Shown: positions 27,661 through 37,091, counted from the first letter of the stretch. The stretch: DNA of 64,000 nt from Nonomuraea cavernae (GCF_014646355.1 NZ_BMNH01000022.1:1-64000); one strand, 5' to 3'. Numbers and translations: made by a program. The notes: generated by a model not told the origin, from the sequence alone.

Positions 27661-30012
27661 TCAGCGCCCGGAAAGTTCGTCGATCGCGGTGCGGACGTCG
27701 TCGCTGGTGATCGTGGTCAGCTCGGCGGAGGTGGTGGCGCCGCCCTTGCCGGCCAGGGCCGCCAGCCGCACGTCACGGCGCATGGCCGCGCGCTCGAACA
27801 GCGACCGGGCGAACCGGCCGTTGCCCAGCCCGTCGATCAGCCGCTCGTCGCAGACCCAGGCGAACACCTCGTCCAGGTCGCGCAGCGCGTCGTCGTCGAA
27901 CCGGTCGCCCGACTTGTCGGCGAGCAGCACCGCGATCTCCGACAGCTCGGCCGGCGAGTAGCTGGGGAAGGCCACCCGCTGGTTGAACCGGCTGGCCAGC
28001 CCGGGGTTGGTGGACAGGAACGCGTCCATCTCGCTCTGGTAGCCGGCCAGCACGATGACGAGCCGGTCACGGTCGTCCTCGGCCCGCTTGAGCAGCGTCT
28101 GCACGGCCTCGGCGCCGAAGGCGTCGCCGCCGGAGTAGCCGGGGTTGGTCAGGCTGTAGGCCTCGTCGACGAACAGCACCCCGCCGAGCGCCCGGTCGAC
28201 CAGCTCGTTGGTCTTGATCGCCGTCGCGCCGAGGTGCTGGCCGACCAGGTCGGCCCGCTGCGCCTCCACCACGTCGGGCCGGGCCAGCAGGCCGAGCGCC
28301 GCGAAGACCCGGCCGAGAACCCTGGCCACGGTGGTCTTGCCGGTGCCGGGCGGCCCGACGAACACGAAATGACGCATCTGCGGCGGTGTGGGCAGCCCGC
28401 GCTCCTGCCGCATCCGCGCCACCTGCAGCTGCGCGGCGATGGCGTGCACCTGACGCTTGACCGGCGCCAGGCCGGCCATCCGGTCGAGGTCGGCCAGCGC
28501 CTCCTCCAGCGTGGGCGTGGCCTCGTAGCCGCGGAAGCGCGCGGTGAGCTCGTTGAACGCCTTGGTCACGTCGGGCGTGGTGGTGGTCACCAGGTCCTCG
28601 GTGGTCGGCGTGCCGCCCGCGCCCACCACCCGCACGTCGCGGGCCTGCGCGGCGGCCTCGACCAGGCTGCGGACGAACCTGGCGTTGCCCAGCTCGTCGA
28701 CCAGCCCGCGCCGCTGCACGTCCTCGAACAGGCCGAGCAGCGCCGTCCTGGCCTCGCCCGACATCGTGTCACCCCGCTGCCGCTGGAGCAGCACGGTGAT
28801 CTCGGCCAGCTCGCCGGGCGAGTAGCTGGGAAAGCGCACCCGGGTGGCGAACCTGCTGGCCAGGCCCGGGTTGGAGCTGAGGAAGGAGGTCATCTCCTGC
28901 TCGTAGCCGGCCAGGATGATGATCAGCCGTTCGCGGTCGTCCTCGGCCCGTTTGAGCAGCGTCTGCACGGCCTCGGCGCCGAACCGGTCAGGCTGGCCGT
29001 CGGACGAGATGACCAGGCCGTAGGCCTCGTCGATGAACAGCACCCCGCCGAGCGCCCGGTCGACCAGCTCGTTGGTCTTGATCGCCGTCGCGCCGAGGAA
29101 CTCGCCCACCAGGTCGGCCCGCTGCGCCTCCACCACGTCGGGCGTCTCCAGCAGGCCGAACGCGTAGAAGATCTTCGCGACCGTACGGGCCACGCTGGTC
29201 TTGCCGGTGCCGGGCGGGCCGACGAAGACGAAGTGCCGGGTGGGCGGGCCGGCCGTGTAGCCCGCCTCGGCGCGCAGCCGTGACGCCTCGATGGACGCCG
29301 CTATCGAACGCACCTGCTCCTTGACCGGGGCCAGGCCGATCATGCTCTCCAGCTCGCTGAGCGCCTCCTCGACCGAGATGCTGGGCGGCTGGGGCGACCT
29401 GTCGGCGGGCGCCCCCGGCATGCCCTCGCGCACCCGGATGCGCAGCTGCTCCTGCTCCTGGCCGGTCAGCTCGGCCCGGGCCCGGCGGGCGAGCAGGAAC
29501 CGGTAGAGCAGGGCCGCGGCCGCCACGCCGTACGCCACCCAGACCGCGATCGTCTCGGAGACCAGGGACAGGGCGGCGGCGAGCAGACCGGCCGGCAGAA
29601 GGGCGAGCAGGGCCGTCAGCCATGGCGTCACCCACCGGATCAGGTGGGCGGCGGCGGCGACCGGCAGCGCCAGCAGGGCGAGCAGCAGCGCCGAGCCCGC
29701 CGGGAAGAGCAGCCCCGACATGCCGATGGTCAGCACGACCCAGGCGCCCACCACGAGGGTGGTCGCGGCGGCCCTCGGGAAGCGCAGGGTGAGCGCGACG
29801 AAGGCGAGCGCCACCAGCGCGACGACGAAGGTCTGGGGCAGGTCCCAGCTGAGGGCCGCGCCGAGCCCGACCGCGCCGATCAGCGCGGAGACGTACATCA
29901 CCCGCCTGACGGCCGGTGGAAGGCGGAAATAGCGCAGCCTCACCCGCTCGAACAGATCCCGGGCCGCGGCCCGCCCCGCGGCCTGGGCCGCCCTGTCGGA
30001 CTCACGCATCAC
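27661..30012 (-). CDS. Membrane-anchored tandem AAA+ ATPase (two CbbX/EccA-like modules)
   Basis: 783 residues. Residues about 38-175 form several hydrophobic helices. Two CbxX/CfqX-type AAA+ modules follow (Walker A 'GPPGTGKTS' near 265-273 and 'GPPGTGKTT' near 545; Walker B 'GGVLFIDEAYGL' and 'GGVLFVDEAYSL'). Each also carries the block 'VVEAQRADLVG' with 'LGATAIKTNELVDRALGG', so the second half is an internal duplication of the first. CbbX remodels Rubisco and EccA acts in type VII secretion, both as soluble proteins. A membrane-anchored tandem version with no ESX or Rubisco genes nearby has no assigned client. The start is one of two adjacent Met codons. Confidence 0.88.
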   Translation of the reverse strand: MMRESDRAAQAAGRAAARDLFERVRLRYFRLPPAVRRVMYVSALIGAVGLGAALSWDLPQTFVVALVALAFVALTLRFPRAAATTLVVGAWVVLTIGMSGLLFPAGSALLLALLALPVAAAAHLIRWVTPWLTALLALLPAGLLAAALSLVSETIAVWVAYGVAAAALLYRFLLARRARAELTGQEQEQLRIRVREGMPGAPADRSPQPPSISVEEALSELESMIGLAPVKEQVRSIAASIEASRLRAEAGYTAGPPTRHFVFVGPPGTGKTSVARTVAKIFYAFGLLETPDVVEAQRADLVGEFLGATAIKTNELVDRALGGVLFIDEAYGLVISSDGQPDRFGAEAVQTLLKRAEDDRERLIIILAGYEQEMTSFLSSNPGLASRFATRVRFPSYSPGELAEITVLLQRQRGDTMSGEARTALLGLFEDVQRRGLVDELGNARFVRSLVEAAAQARDVRVVGAGGTPTTEDLVTTTTPDVTKAFNELTARFRGYEATPTLEEALADLDRMAGLAPVKRQVHAIAAQLQVARMRQERGLPTPPQMRHFVFVGPPGTGKTTVARVLGRVFAALGLLARPDVVEAQRADLVGQHLGATAIKTNELVDRALGGVLFVDEAYSLTNPGYSGGDAFGAEAVQTLLKRAEDDRDRLVIVLAGYQSEMDAFLSTNPGLASRFNQRVAFPSYSPAELSEIAVLLADKSGDRFDDDALRDLDEVFAWVCDERLIDGLGNGRFARSLFERAAMRRDVRLAALAGKGGATTSAELTTITSDDVRTAIDELSGR

Positions 30013-30073
30013 GCCTCCCCGGTCCGCCCCTGGTTATATCGCACCGGACCAACGATTGGGCGGACCTGACACG

Positions 30074-30967
30074 CTAGGTGACACTGACGAACGCGGCTAC
30101 GTGGCGGCCGAGTTCGGCGCCCGCGTCCTCCTGGAGGAAGTGGCCCGCGCCGGCGATCACCGGGTGCTCGCGCCCGGCCGCGCCCGCCATCGTCCGCTTC
30201 ATGATCGGGGCCATGCCGCCCGTGATCGGGTCCGAGTCGGAGAAGGCCACCAGGAAAGGGCGGTCGAGGGTGGTGAGCACCTGCCATCCCGCGCGGTTGG
30301 CGGCCGCCGCCGGATCGTCCGGGCTGATCGGCACGAGGCCGGGCAGAGCCTTGGGCCCCGCCTTGTACGACTCGTCGGGGAACGGCGCGTCGTAGGCCGC
30401 GAGCACCTCGGGTGAGAGCCTGGTCCTGCAGCCCGACTGCACGAACCTGGCGATGTCCAGGGCGGGCGAGTCGACCACCGTGTCCTTGAACCGGTGCCAC
30501 ACCTCCGGCATGGGGATGTCACCGGTCGGCAGGCCCGTGTTCGCGGCGACGATCCTGGCGATGCGCTCCGGGTGCTCGGCGGCGATCCTGAGCCCGATCA
30601 GGCCGCCCCAGTCCTGGCCCACCATGGTGACGCCGGTCAGCTTCAGGGCGTCGAACAGCAGCGCCCGCGTCCACTCCACCTGCCGGGCGTAGGTGTGCTC
30701 GCCCACCTCGGCCGGCTTGTCGGAGCGGCCGAACCCGACCAGGTCGACCGCGATGGCGCGCAGCCCGGCCGCCGCCAGCTCCGGCATGACGTGCCGGTAG
30801 AGGAACGACCAGCTCGGTTCGCCGTGCAGCAGGACCACGGGCTCGCCATCGGACGGCCCGTCCTCCACCCAGGCCATGCGCAGCCCGTCGACCTCGGCGT
30901 ATCGCGGCTCGTAGGGGAAGTCGGGCAGATCGGCGAAACGTTCGTCGGGAGTGCGGAGGATTCGCAT
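30074..30967 (-). CDS. Haloalkane dehalogenase-like alpha/beta hydrolase (HLD-I type)
   Basis: 297 residues, close to the 297-310 of HLD-I enzymes. The oxyanion motif 'LLHGEPSWSFLYR' is at 47-59. The nucleophile elbow 'GQDWGGLIG' has Asp119 (not Ser) followed by halide-binding Trp120. The likely acid is Asp246 in 'FSDSDPITG' and His276 in 'GAGHFLQED'. The Asp nucleophile with the adjacent Trp separates it from esterases and epoxide hydrolases and predicts hydrolysis of carbon-halogen bonds. The physiological substrate is unknown. Start ATG matches the family N-terminus 'MRILRTPDERFADLPDFPY'. Confidence 0.85.
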   Translation of the reverse strand: MRILRTPDERFADLPDFPYEPRYAEVDGLRMAWVEDGPSDGEPVVLLHGEPSWSFLYRHVMPELAAAGLRAIAVDLVGFGRSDKPAEVGEHTYARQVEWTRALLFDALKLTGVTMVGQDWGGLIGLRIAAEHPERIARIVAANTGLPTGDIPMPEVWHRFKDTVVDSPALDIARFVQSGCRTRLSPEVLAAYDAPFPDESYKAGPKALPGLVPISPDDPAAAANRAGWQVLTTLDRPFLVAFSDSDPITGGMAPIMKRTMAGAAGREHPVIAGAGHFLQEDAGAELGRHVAAFVSVT

Positions 30968-30982
30968 AGAACATGACTCTAG

Positions 30983-32752
30983 CTAGCGGCGCTGATGCCG
31001 CCCAGGGAACTCACCCATGAGCACCTGCTTGGGCGTGACACGCAGCAGGTCGCCGTCGGCCAGCGCGATGCCGCGCACCTCCACCCAGAACCGGCGTTGC
31101 AGCGGGTCCGCCGCGAACACCGCCACCCGTGGGTCGGTCTCGATCGCCTCCCATGCCTCGGTCTCGGCGATCAGCCTGAGCTCGCCGGACGGCCCGACCG
31201 TCGCCACCGCGCCGACCACCCGGGGTCCCAGGGAGTCGCCATAGGTCAGCACGACGTTCCTGGCGTACGCGAACGCCTGGCGTATCTCGGAGGTCAGCTC
31301 CACGGACGGTTCGGCGCCGACGGGCAGATCGCACATGATCAGGGACGCGCGCCAGGGGCCGGGCGCGCCCCGCCACCACGCGCGCACGGCTCGCAGCGCG
31401 AACACGATCGCCACCGCGCCCAGCGCGCCCAGGCCCGCCCGCCAGCTCCACGCGGAGCCCAGCGTCCCGCCCGCCGCGCAGGCCGCCGCCGCGAGCGCGA
31501 CCAGGGCCGTCGCCGCCGCCAGCCACTTGTCCTCCCGATATCCGGCCCGGCGGTAGGAACCGACCAGCGGGTACGGCACCGCCACGGCGAGCAGCGCCGC
31601 CCGCGGCTCCACGGCCAGCGCGCCGAGCACCAGCGGCACCAGCACCGACCAGGTGCGACCGAGCACGATCCACAGCGCCACCCCGGCGTTCCGCCTGGCC
31701 GTCCGCTCGCCCGCGGCGCGGATGAACTCTGTCAGGGCCTGGACCGGCCGGCCGCGCCAGGTCTCGGCCAGCGCGCGCAGGGCGGCGAGCATCGGCCAGC
31801 CCAGCACGGCGATGGCCGCCAGCCCGGCCCATACCGGGTCGAACGACGACGGCACCCCCGGCACCGTGGCCAGGCCCAGCCAGGCGGCGAACGCGACCAC
31901 GGACACCGCCGCCGACACCACGGCGGTGCCCAGCCAGGGGTCACGGCCGAGCATGCCCGGCACGTACGGCCAGACCCTGATCCGGCGGGCCTGCCCGAGC
32001 GTGAGCGGGACCAGCAGCACCAGCACCGCGAACCCGGCCAGTTTGGCCTCGGTTCCACGGTCGAACCCGAGGGCGGCCACCGCGACCGTGAGCGTGGCCA
32101 GCGCCACCAGGAGGCGGGCCTGACGCGACCACACCTCCAGCGCGCGTCTGGCCCGGCCCGTCTCGCGCGGCTCGATCGGCCAGGCGGGATCGTGATGGGC
32201 GCGGGGGCGGTCCCAGCGCAGCAGGGTGAGGCCCAGGTTGACGCGGGCCTGCGGGTGTCCGGGGTCGAGGTCGAGTGCGGCCCGGTAGGCGGCCGCGGCG
32301 CGGGAGTGCTCGGCGCGCAGCAGGGCCAGATCGCCGTCCAGGACGTACGGGCCGGGCCGCTCGGGGGCGAAGCGGCGGGCCAGGGCCACCTGGTCGAGGG
32401 CCTCGTCCCAGTGGCCCGGCAGCCGGCGCAGAACCGCCGCCAGCCGTACCCGGGCCGGCCAGGAGCCGAGGGCCAGGCGCACCGCCTCCCGGGCGGGCGG
32501 GAGCGCGTCGGCGTCGCGGCCGAGTCGTTCGAAGGCGAGGCTGCTCAGGCGGTGGGCCCATTCGCTGAACGGGTCGAGATCGGCCGCCCGGTGGGCGGCG
32601 GTCAGGGCGTCTTCGGGGCGTCCCGCGTCGAGGCGGGTGACGGCCTCGCGGCACCAGTCACGCGAGGATCCGCCGAAGTTGTCGTCGCCTTTGTCGTCGT
32701 CGCTGTGGTCAGGGCGGTACTGATCGCCTGGGCCGGTACCCACTCTGTCCAT
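30983..32752 (-). CDS. TPR - multipass membrane - split-barrel fusion protein
   Basis: 589 residues in three parts. Residues about 25-185 are TPR-like helical pairs ('ALTAAHRAADLDPFSEWAHR', 'AAYRAALDLDPGHPQARVNL'). Residues about 195-470 hold roughly eight to nine hydrophobic helices. The last 110 residues ('EIRQAFAYARNVVLTYGDSLGPRV' to 'FWVEVRGIALADGDLL') look like a pyridoxamine-oxidase/flavin split-barrel fold. I know no family with this order. The barrel lacks obvious FMN-contact motifs, so cofactor binding is uncertain. The start is uncertain because the ATG at 32752 has no strong ribosome site. The dehalogenase-like gene follows 15 bp after its stop. Confidence 0.65.
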   Translation of the reverse strand: MDRVGTGPGDQYRPDHSDDDKGDDNFGGSSRDWCREAVTRLDAGRPEDALTAAHRAADLDPFSEWAHRLSSLAFERLGRDADALPPAREAVRLALGSWPARVRLAAVLRRLPGHWDEALDQVALARRFAPERPGPYVLDGDLALLRAEHSRAAAAYRAALDLDPGHPQARVNLGLTLLRWDRPRAHHDPAWPIEPRETGRARRALEVWSRQARLLVALATLTVAVAALGFDRGTEAKLAGFAVLVLLVPLTLGQARRIRVWPYVPGMLGRDPWLGTAVVSAAVSVVAFAAWLGLATVPGVPSSFDPVWAGLAAIAVLGWPMLAALRALAETWRGRPVQALTEFIRAAGERTARRNAGVALWIVLGRTWSVLVPLVLGALAVEPRAALLAVAVPYPLVGSYRRAGYREDKWLAAATALVALAAAACAAGGTLGSAWSWRAGLGALGAVAIVFALRAVRAWWRGAPGPWRASLIMCDLPVGAEPSVELTSEIRQAFAYARNVVLTYGDSLGPRVVGAVATVGPSGELRLIAETEAWEAIETDPRVAVFAADPLQRRFWVEVRGIALADGDLLRVTPKQVLMGEFPGRHQRR

Positions 32753-32800
32753 GATCGGCTGGTCAGCGAAGGTTGGATAGGTGCCGACATATGGCTGTAT

Positions 32801-32812
32801 CTCTCTAGAGAG
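32801..32812. promoter_or_regulatory. 12-bp perfect palindrome upstream of the MFS gene
   Basis: CTCTCTAGAGAG lies in the 249-bp spacer between the divergent TPR-membrane gene and the MFS exporter, about 190 bp from the MFS start. Such sites often bind GntR- or TetR-type dimers. No regulator gene is adjacent, so this is tentative. Confidence 0.25.
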
Positions 32813-33001
32813 GTGCCGGTGGGCCGCTCGATGCGTCCATACCGCTATACCAAGGGCATGGCATGGCTTAAGCTGCCACGCAGGCCGGAGCGGAGGAGCT
32901 CGGGAGGAGGGAGCCGGTCGCCCGCCCACGAGTTCCGACGCGGGCCGTGACCACCAGCACGTGCGGGCCCGTAGTGACCGGATCGGCCTGCGAGGAGGCC
33001 C

Positions 33002-34531
33002 ATGACCGTCACACAGGCCGCGCCCGTCGCACGGCGCGCGGTTCAGCGACAGCACGACAATCGCTGGTCCATCCTCCTGGTCCTCTGTCTGAGCCTGCTC
33101 CTGATCACGGTCGACGCCACCGTGCTGCACATCGCGGTGCCCGCGCTGACCGCGGCGCTGGAGCCGTCGGCGGTGCAGCTGCTCTGGATCATCGACGTCT
33201 ACTCGCTGGTCGTGGCGCCGTTGCTGATCATGTTCGGCGCCCTCGGTGACCGTTACGGGCGTAAGCGGCTGGTGCTGGCGGGGTTCGTGCTGTTCGGCGT
33301 CGCCTCGGCCGCCGCCGCCTTCTCCCCCACGCCGCTGGCGCTGATCGTGTTCAGGGCGCTGCTCGGCGTCGGCGGCGCGATGATCATGCCGGCCACGCTC
33401 TCCCTGATCCGCCAGGTCTTCACCGACCGGCGCGAGCGGGCCATCGCGCTGGGCGTCTGGAGCGCGGTCGCCGCCGCCGGCGCCGCGATCGGGCCGCTGG
33501 TCGGCGGGCTGCTCGTGGGCATCTGGTGGGGCGCCGTCTTCCTGGTCAACGTGCCCATCCTGCTCGTGCTGCTGCCCGTCGCCGCCCGGCTGCTGCCCGA
33601 GTCACGCAAGCGGGCCGACCGGCCGTGGGACGGCCTGAGCGCGGCGCTGTCGGTGTTCGGCATCCTGGCGCTGGCGTTCGGGCTCAAGGAGGCCGGGTCG
33701 GGCAGCCTGATGCCGTTCGGCGCCGCCTTCTCGATCTTCCTGGGCGGCGTGGCGCTGCTCGTGTGGTTCGTCCGGCGGCAGACCCGGCTGGCCTCGCCGC
33801 TGCTGGAGGTCCGCCTGTTCCGCGACCGAGAGTTCAGCACCGGCGTGACCGGGGTGCTGCTGGGTGTGTTCGCCCTGGTGGGGCTGCAGCTGATGCTGGC
33901 GCAGTATCTCCAGCTCGTGCTCGGCGACAGCCCCGTGCGCGCCGCGCTCAGGATGCTGCCGCTGGTCGTCTCGGCCGTCGTCGGCGGCCTGGCCGCCGCC
34001 CACTTCCTGCCCAGGATCGGCCTGCGGGCCACCATGAGCGGCGGGCTCGGGCTCGTCGCGGTCGCGCTGACCCCGACGCTGACCTGGGGCGTCGAGGGCC
34101 ATCCGGTGATGCTCGCGGTCTGCTTCGTGGGCATCGGCTTCGGCGTGCAGGTCTCCCTCCTTGCCGCCTCCGACACGATCATGTCCGCGGTGCCCGAGTC
34201 CCACGCGGGAGGCGCGGCCGCCATCGAGGAGACCGCCTACGAGCTGGGCGCCGGCCTGGGCGTCGCGGTGCTCGGCACCATCACCACCATCGCGTACGCG
34301 CCCGCGCTCACCGCCGTGCCCGGCGTGCCCGCCGGTGGCATGGACCAGGCCAGGCAGTCACTCGCCGGAGCCGCCCACGTGGCGCACGAGATCGGTGGCA
34401 GCGCGGGCGACGCGCTGCTCCACACCGCCCGATGGGCCTTCGTCAACGCCCTGCACACGACCGTCGTCGTGAGCGTCGTCCTCCTCAGCCTGACCGCCAT
34501 CGCCGTGGCCATGCTGCTCCGCCGTGATTGA
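33002..34531 (+). CDS. MFS drug-exporter, DHA2 (14-helix) family
   Basis: 509 residues with about 14 hydrophobic helices. Motif A in the first loop is 'GALGDRYGRKRLV' (about 80-92). Motif D-like 'LLITVDATVLHIAVPAL' is in helix 1, and motif C-like 'GPLVGGLLVGIWWGAVFLVNVP' is near helix 5. These identify the QacA/EmrB/SmvA group of proton-driven multidrug exporters. The substrate is unknown. The start ATG follows 'GAGGAGGCCC'. The DoxX gene follows after eight bases and is probably co-transcribed. Confidence 0.9.
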   Translation: MTVTQAAPVARRAVQRQHDNRWSILLVLCLSLLLITVDATVLHIAVPALTAALEPSAVQLLWIIDVYSLVVAPLLIMFGALGDRYGRKRLVLAGFVLFGVASAAAAFSPTPLALIVFRALLGVGGAMIMPATLSLIRQVFTDRRERAIALGVWSAVAAAGAAIGPLVGGLLVGIWWGAVFLVNVPILLVLLPVAARLLPESRKRADRPWDGLSAALSVFGILALAFGLKEAGSGSLMPFGAAFSIFLGGVALLVWFVRRQTRLASPLLEVRLFRDREFSTGVTGVLLGVFALVGLQLMLAQYLQLVLGDSPVRAALRMLPLVVSAVVGGLAAAHFLPRIGLRATMSGGLGLVAVALTPTLTWGVEGHPVMLAVCFVGIGFGVQVSLLAASDTIMSAVPESHAGGAAAIEETAYELGAGLGVAVLGTITTIAYAPALTAVPGVPAGGMDQARQSLAGAAHVAHEIGGSAGDALLHTARWAFVNALHTTVVVSVVLLSLTAIAVAMLLRRD

Positions 34532-34539
34532 GGTGTGTG

Positions 34540-35355
34540 ATGTCCCGATTAGGGCAGGCATCAACCGTGAGACAAGCCCTCCGTGATCTTGCCGCGTTAG
34601 TCGCCCGCATAGGTGTGGGCGGCATCTTCTTCGCCAACGGCTGGAACAAGCTGGAAATCGGCCTGAAGGCCACCGGAGAGGAGTTCGCGCGACAAGGAGC
34701 GCCCGCGCCGGGCGCCTGGGCCACCGTGACCATGCTCACCGAGCTGATCGGCGGCGCCCTGCTGATCGCCGGGCTGGCCGTGTCGGTCGTCGGACTGACC
34801 CTGTTCGCCGAGGCGCTGGCGGTGTTCCTGATCGCTCCGCCACTCAATCCGATCACGCTGAACGAGATCATCCTGCTGGGCGCGGCCGCGCTGCTGCTCG
34901 CCGTGGTGGGCGCCGGGCGGATCTCGGTCGACCACATGGTGGTGATCCGGCGCAGGGAGTCGGCCGCGGCCAGCGAGTTCGCCGCCGATTCGGAGGCCGA
35001 CCAGGTCATCGCCTCGCTCCGCGAGCCGGATGGCCCCCCGCCCCCGACGGCGACCAAGCCGGCACGACCGCCGGGTGGCACCTCGTCCGGGAGCAAACCG
35101 ACCGGGAGCAGGCCGTCCGGTGGCAAGGCGTCCACCGTCTCGTCGAAGCCCGACGCCGCCGACGGCACCACCGCCGAGACCGCCAAGACCGAGGGCGCCA
35201 AGCTGGAGGACACGGCGCCGCATCCCCGGCCGCGCCGTACGGGTGACGCCGCACCGTCCGAGGAGCCCACCGCCTCGGCGTCGCCGGGCGACACGCTGGT
35301 GGCGGGCCGCAAGAAGCCACCGGCCCGCGGTCGCCGCACCCCCGCCGACGACTGA
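34540..35355 (+). CDS. DoxX-family membrane protein with long disordered tail
   Basis: 271 residues. The first 130 hold four membrane helices of a DoxX domain ('LVARIGVGGIFFANGWNKLE', 'LTELIGGALLIAGLAVSVVGL', 'NEIILLGAAALLLAVVGAGRISVDH'). The rest is a Pro/Ser/Thr/Lys-rich low-complexity tail ending in 'RGRRTPADD'. DoxX proteins are linked to thiol/redox complexes in some actinobacteria, but most have no known reaction. The ATG at 34540 is preferred to a TTG overlapping the MFS stop. The tail length is unusual for the family. Confidence 0.8.
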   Translation: MSRLGQASTVRQALRDLAALVARIGVGGIFFANGWNKLEIGLKATGEEFARQGAPAPGAWATVTMLTELIGGALLIAGLAVSVVGLTLFAEALAVFLIAPPLNPITLNEIILLGAAALLLAVVGAGRISVDHMVVIRRRESAAASEFAADSEADQVIASLREPDGPPPPTATKPARPPGGTSSGSKPTGSRPSGGKASTVSSKPDAADGTTAETAKTEGAKLEDTAPHPRPRRTGDAAPSEEPTASASPGDTLVAGRKKPPARGRRTPADD

Positions 35356-35618
35356 CCCCCGGCTTTCTGAGCCATCCCCCGGTCGCTCTCCACCGTCCGG
35401 GGGATCGTGGCGGCCGCTTCCCTGGACTACGGACCGAACCAGGAACTCGCCGTCAGCGCCTGGCCAGAAGCTCACCACGGACGACTTCGTCCGCGTCGCC
35501 TGGGCCTCACCGGCTTTCGCGTGACCCCGGCCGTCGCGGCTGGACCGCGCGCGTGCGCCGGCTCACGCACCGGACCACACTCACCACGGCCGGCAGAAGC
35601 AGTCGGACAAATCCCCCA

Positions 35619-36395
35619 TCACCCGCGAATCTCAGCCGCCACCAGGAACAACAGAGCCGAGGCCAGGAACGGCCGAGAGCCGGCGTCCTCGATCCACCTT
35701 TCGGCATCGGAATCGAGATAGCCGGCGTCGATGGCCCGGCCCACATTGCGACGCAGCCCGAACATGTGATCAGCCGTCGTGAAGTCGCGAAACACCGGCG
35801 CCACCGTCACCACAGTCCGGACCACGAGGCCCGCCTCCTCGCACAGCCGGGCCAGGCCGCGGCCGATGGTCGCGTTGCGGATCATCTCGGCGACCATGAA
35901 TCGGCTCAGTCCCCGGCTCATGGCCGGCTGAGGGGAGTCGATCAACAGTCCCTCCCAGTCGGGTTCGGCCATGACGATCCGCCCTCCGGGACGAGCCACC
36001 CGGCGAAACTCCGCCAGCACCCGCGCCGGATCGGCCACATGCTGGAGCACGCGGTCGGTACGAGCTCGATCGACGGTGTCCTCCTCCAGCGGCAGCGCAT
36101 GGACATCACCGGAGCGAATCTCGATCAGGGGCTGTCCCACGGAACGGGCACGAGCCTCCGCGATCATCACCGGATCCCGGTCGACTCCGATGACCCGACC
36201 GGCCGGCGCGACGGCGGTCGCCATCGCCGCCAGGTCGGTCCCCGGACCGCAGCCGAGATCGAGCGCGGTCTGGCCTGGCTGGAGATCGAGCAGTTCGAGC
36301 ACCTGCCGCTTGTAGCCCCGGCCTACCGCGCTCGCGGCCACCTGGTCGAGATAGGCGATCGGGTCAGGCCGAGACAGTGAGTCGCTGTTGATCAT
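35619..36395 (-). CDS. Class I SAM-dependent methyltransferase (UbiE/Methyltransf_11-like)
   Basis: 258 residues. Motif I 'ALDLGCGPGTDLAAMA' (about 44-60), the acidic end of strand 2 'VIGVDRDPVMIAEAR', motif II 'GDVHALPLEEDTVDRARTDRVLQHV' and motif III 'ARPGGRIVMAEPDW' make a complete SAM-binding Rossmann fold. The C-terminal part ('FRDFTTADHMFGLRRNV') would bind the acceptor, which cannot be guessed. Start placed at the ATG before 'INSDSLSRPDPIAYLDQVA'. The 263 bp between its stop and the DoxX stop carry no gene. Confidence 0.88.
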   Translation of the reverse strand: MINSDSLSRPDPIAYLDQVAASAVGRGYKRQVLELLDLQPGQTALDLGCGPGTDLAAMATAVAPAGRVIGVDRDPVMIAEARARSVGQPLIEIRSGDVHALPLEEDTVDRARTDRVLQHVADPARVLAEFRRVARPGGRIVMAEPDWEGLLIDSPQPAMSRGLSRFMVAEMIRNATIGRGLARLCEEAGLVVRTVVTVAPVFRDFTTADHMFGLRRNVGRAIDAGYLDSDAERWIEDAGSRPFLASALLFLVAAEIRG

Positions 36396-36551
36396 GCATA
36401 TAGCCAAGCAGACGCAGATGCGGCTCCCGAGCAGAAAATGTCGAGATCTCGTGCACCCCGCGCACCCAGCGGTCGCGGGCGACGGTGATGGGCGCACGGC
36501 CCTCACCCGTACCGGCACGACAGGCCCGGTGTGACGGGTGCCCGGCCCGGG

Positions 36552-37091
36552 TCAGAGTTCGAAGCGGGCGACGCGCCGGAGTTTGTTCATCGCGTCCAGG
36601 GCCGCCACCTTGTACGACTCGGCCCGCGCCGGCCGGGTCCCCGTCGCCACAATGATCTTGTCCGCTGTGACCTTGACCCCGCGCCCCGCCTCGTCGACCA
36701 CGTCCAGCGTGTGCGCGTCGACGAACCGGGCCGACCCCATGAGCACCGTCACATGGTTACGGGCCAGTTGGGAGCGGATCACGTCGATCTCACGGCCGAT
36801 CACGTGCTGGGTCCGGATCCCCAGATCACCCACCGTGATCTCGTCCTTGACCCGGTAGCTCTGGCCGTACATCTCGCGCTGGTTGAGGCCCGTCAGGTAG
36901 AGGACGGCCTCGCGCAGGGTCTTGGAGGGGATGGTGCCCGTGTTGATGCACACGCCGCCGATCATGTTGCGGCGCTCGACGACGGCGACCCGCTTCTCCA
37001 GCTTGGCCGCCGCTATGGCCGCCTTCTGTCCGCCGGGCCCGGAACCTATGACAACCACCTCGAAGTCGGCCACGTCCTCCAGTCTGGGCAC
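36552..37091 (-). pseudogene. sthA: Soluble pyridine nucleotide transhydrogenase with a large in-frame internal deletion
   Basis: Residues 1-155 match the N-terminal FAD half of SthA: '[20 protein letters not shown]', '[24 protein letters not shown]', '[11 protein letters not shown]'. The next residues, '[15 protein letters not shown]', correspond to the extreme C-terminus of SthA ('...EAYKVAALDVMNKM...' in mycobacterial SthA, recalled). About 285 residues, comprising the NAD domain and most of the interface domain, are missing without a frameshift. The junction lies near 36621-36630. Full SthA is about 466 residues; this product is 179. It should not be able to transfer hydride between NAD and NADP pools. 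GTG start. Alternatively, the assembly lost a segment. Confidence 0.8.

Noticed and set aside
27661-30012. AAA+ protein as EccA of an ESX secretion system
   Set aside because: No EccB-E, WXG100 or mycosin genes in the window, and the N-terminus is hydrophobic rather than TPR.
32801-32812. DasR-type operator
   Set aside because: The palindrome is only 12 bp and lacks the A(C/G)TGGTCTAGACCA(C/G)T pattern.
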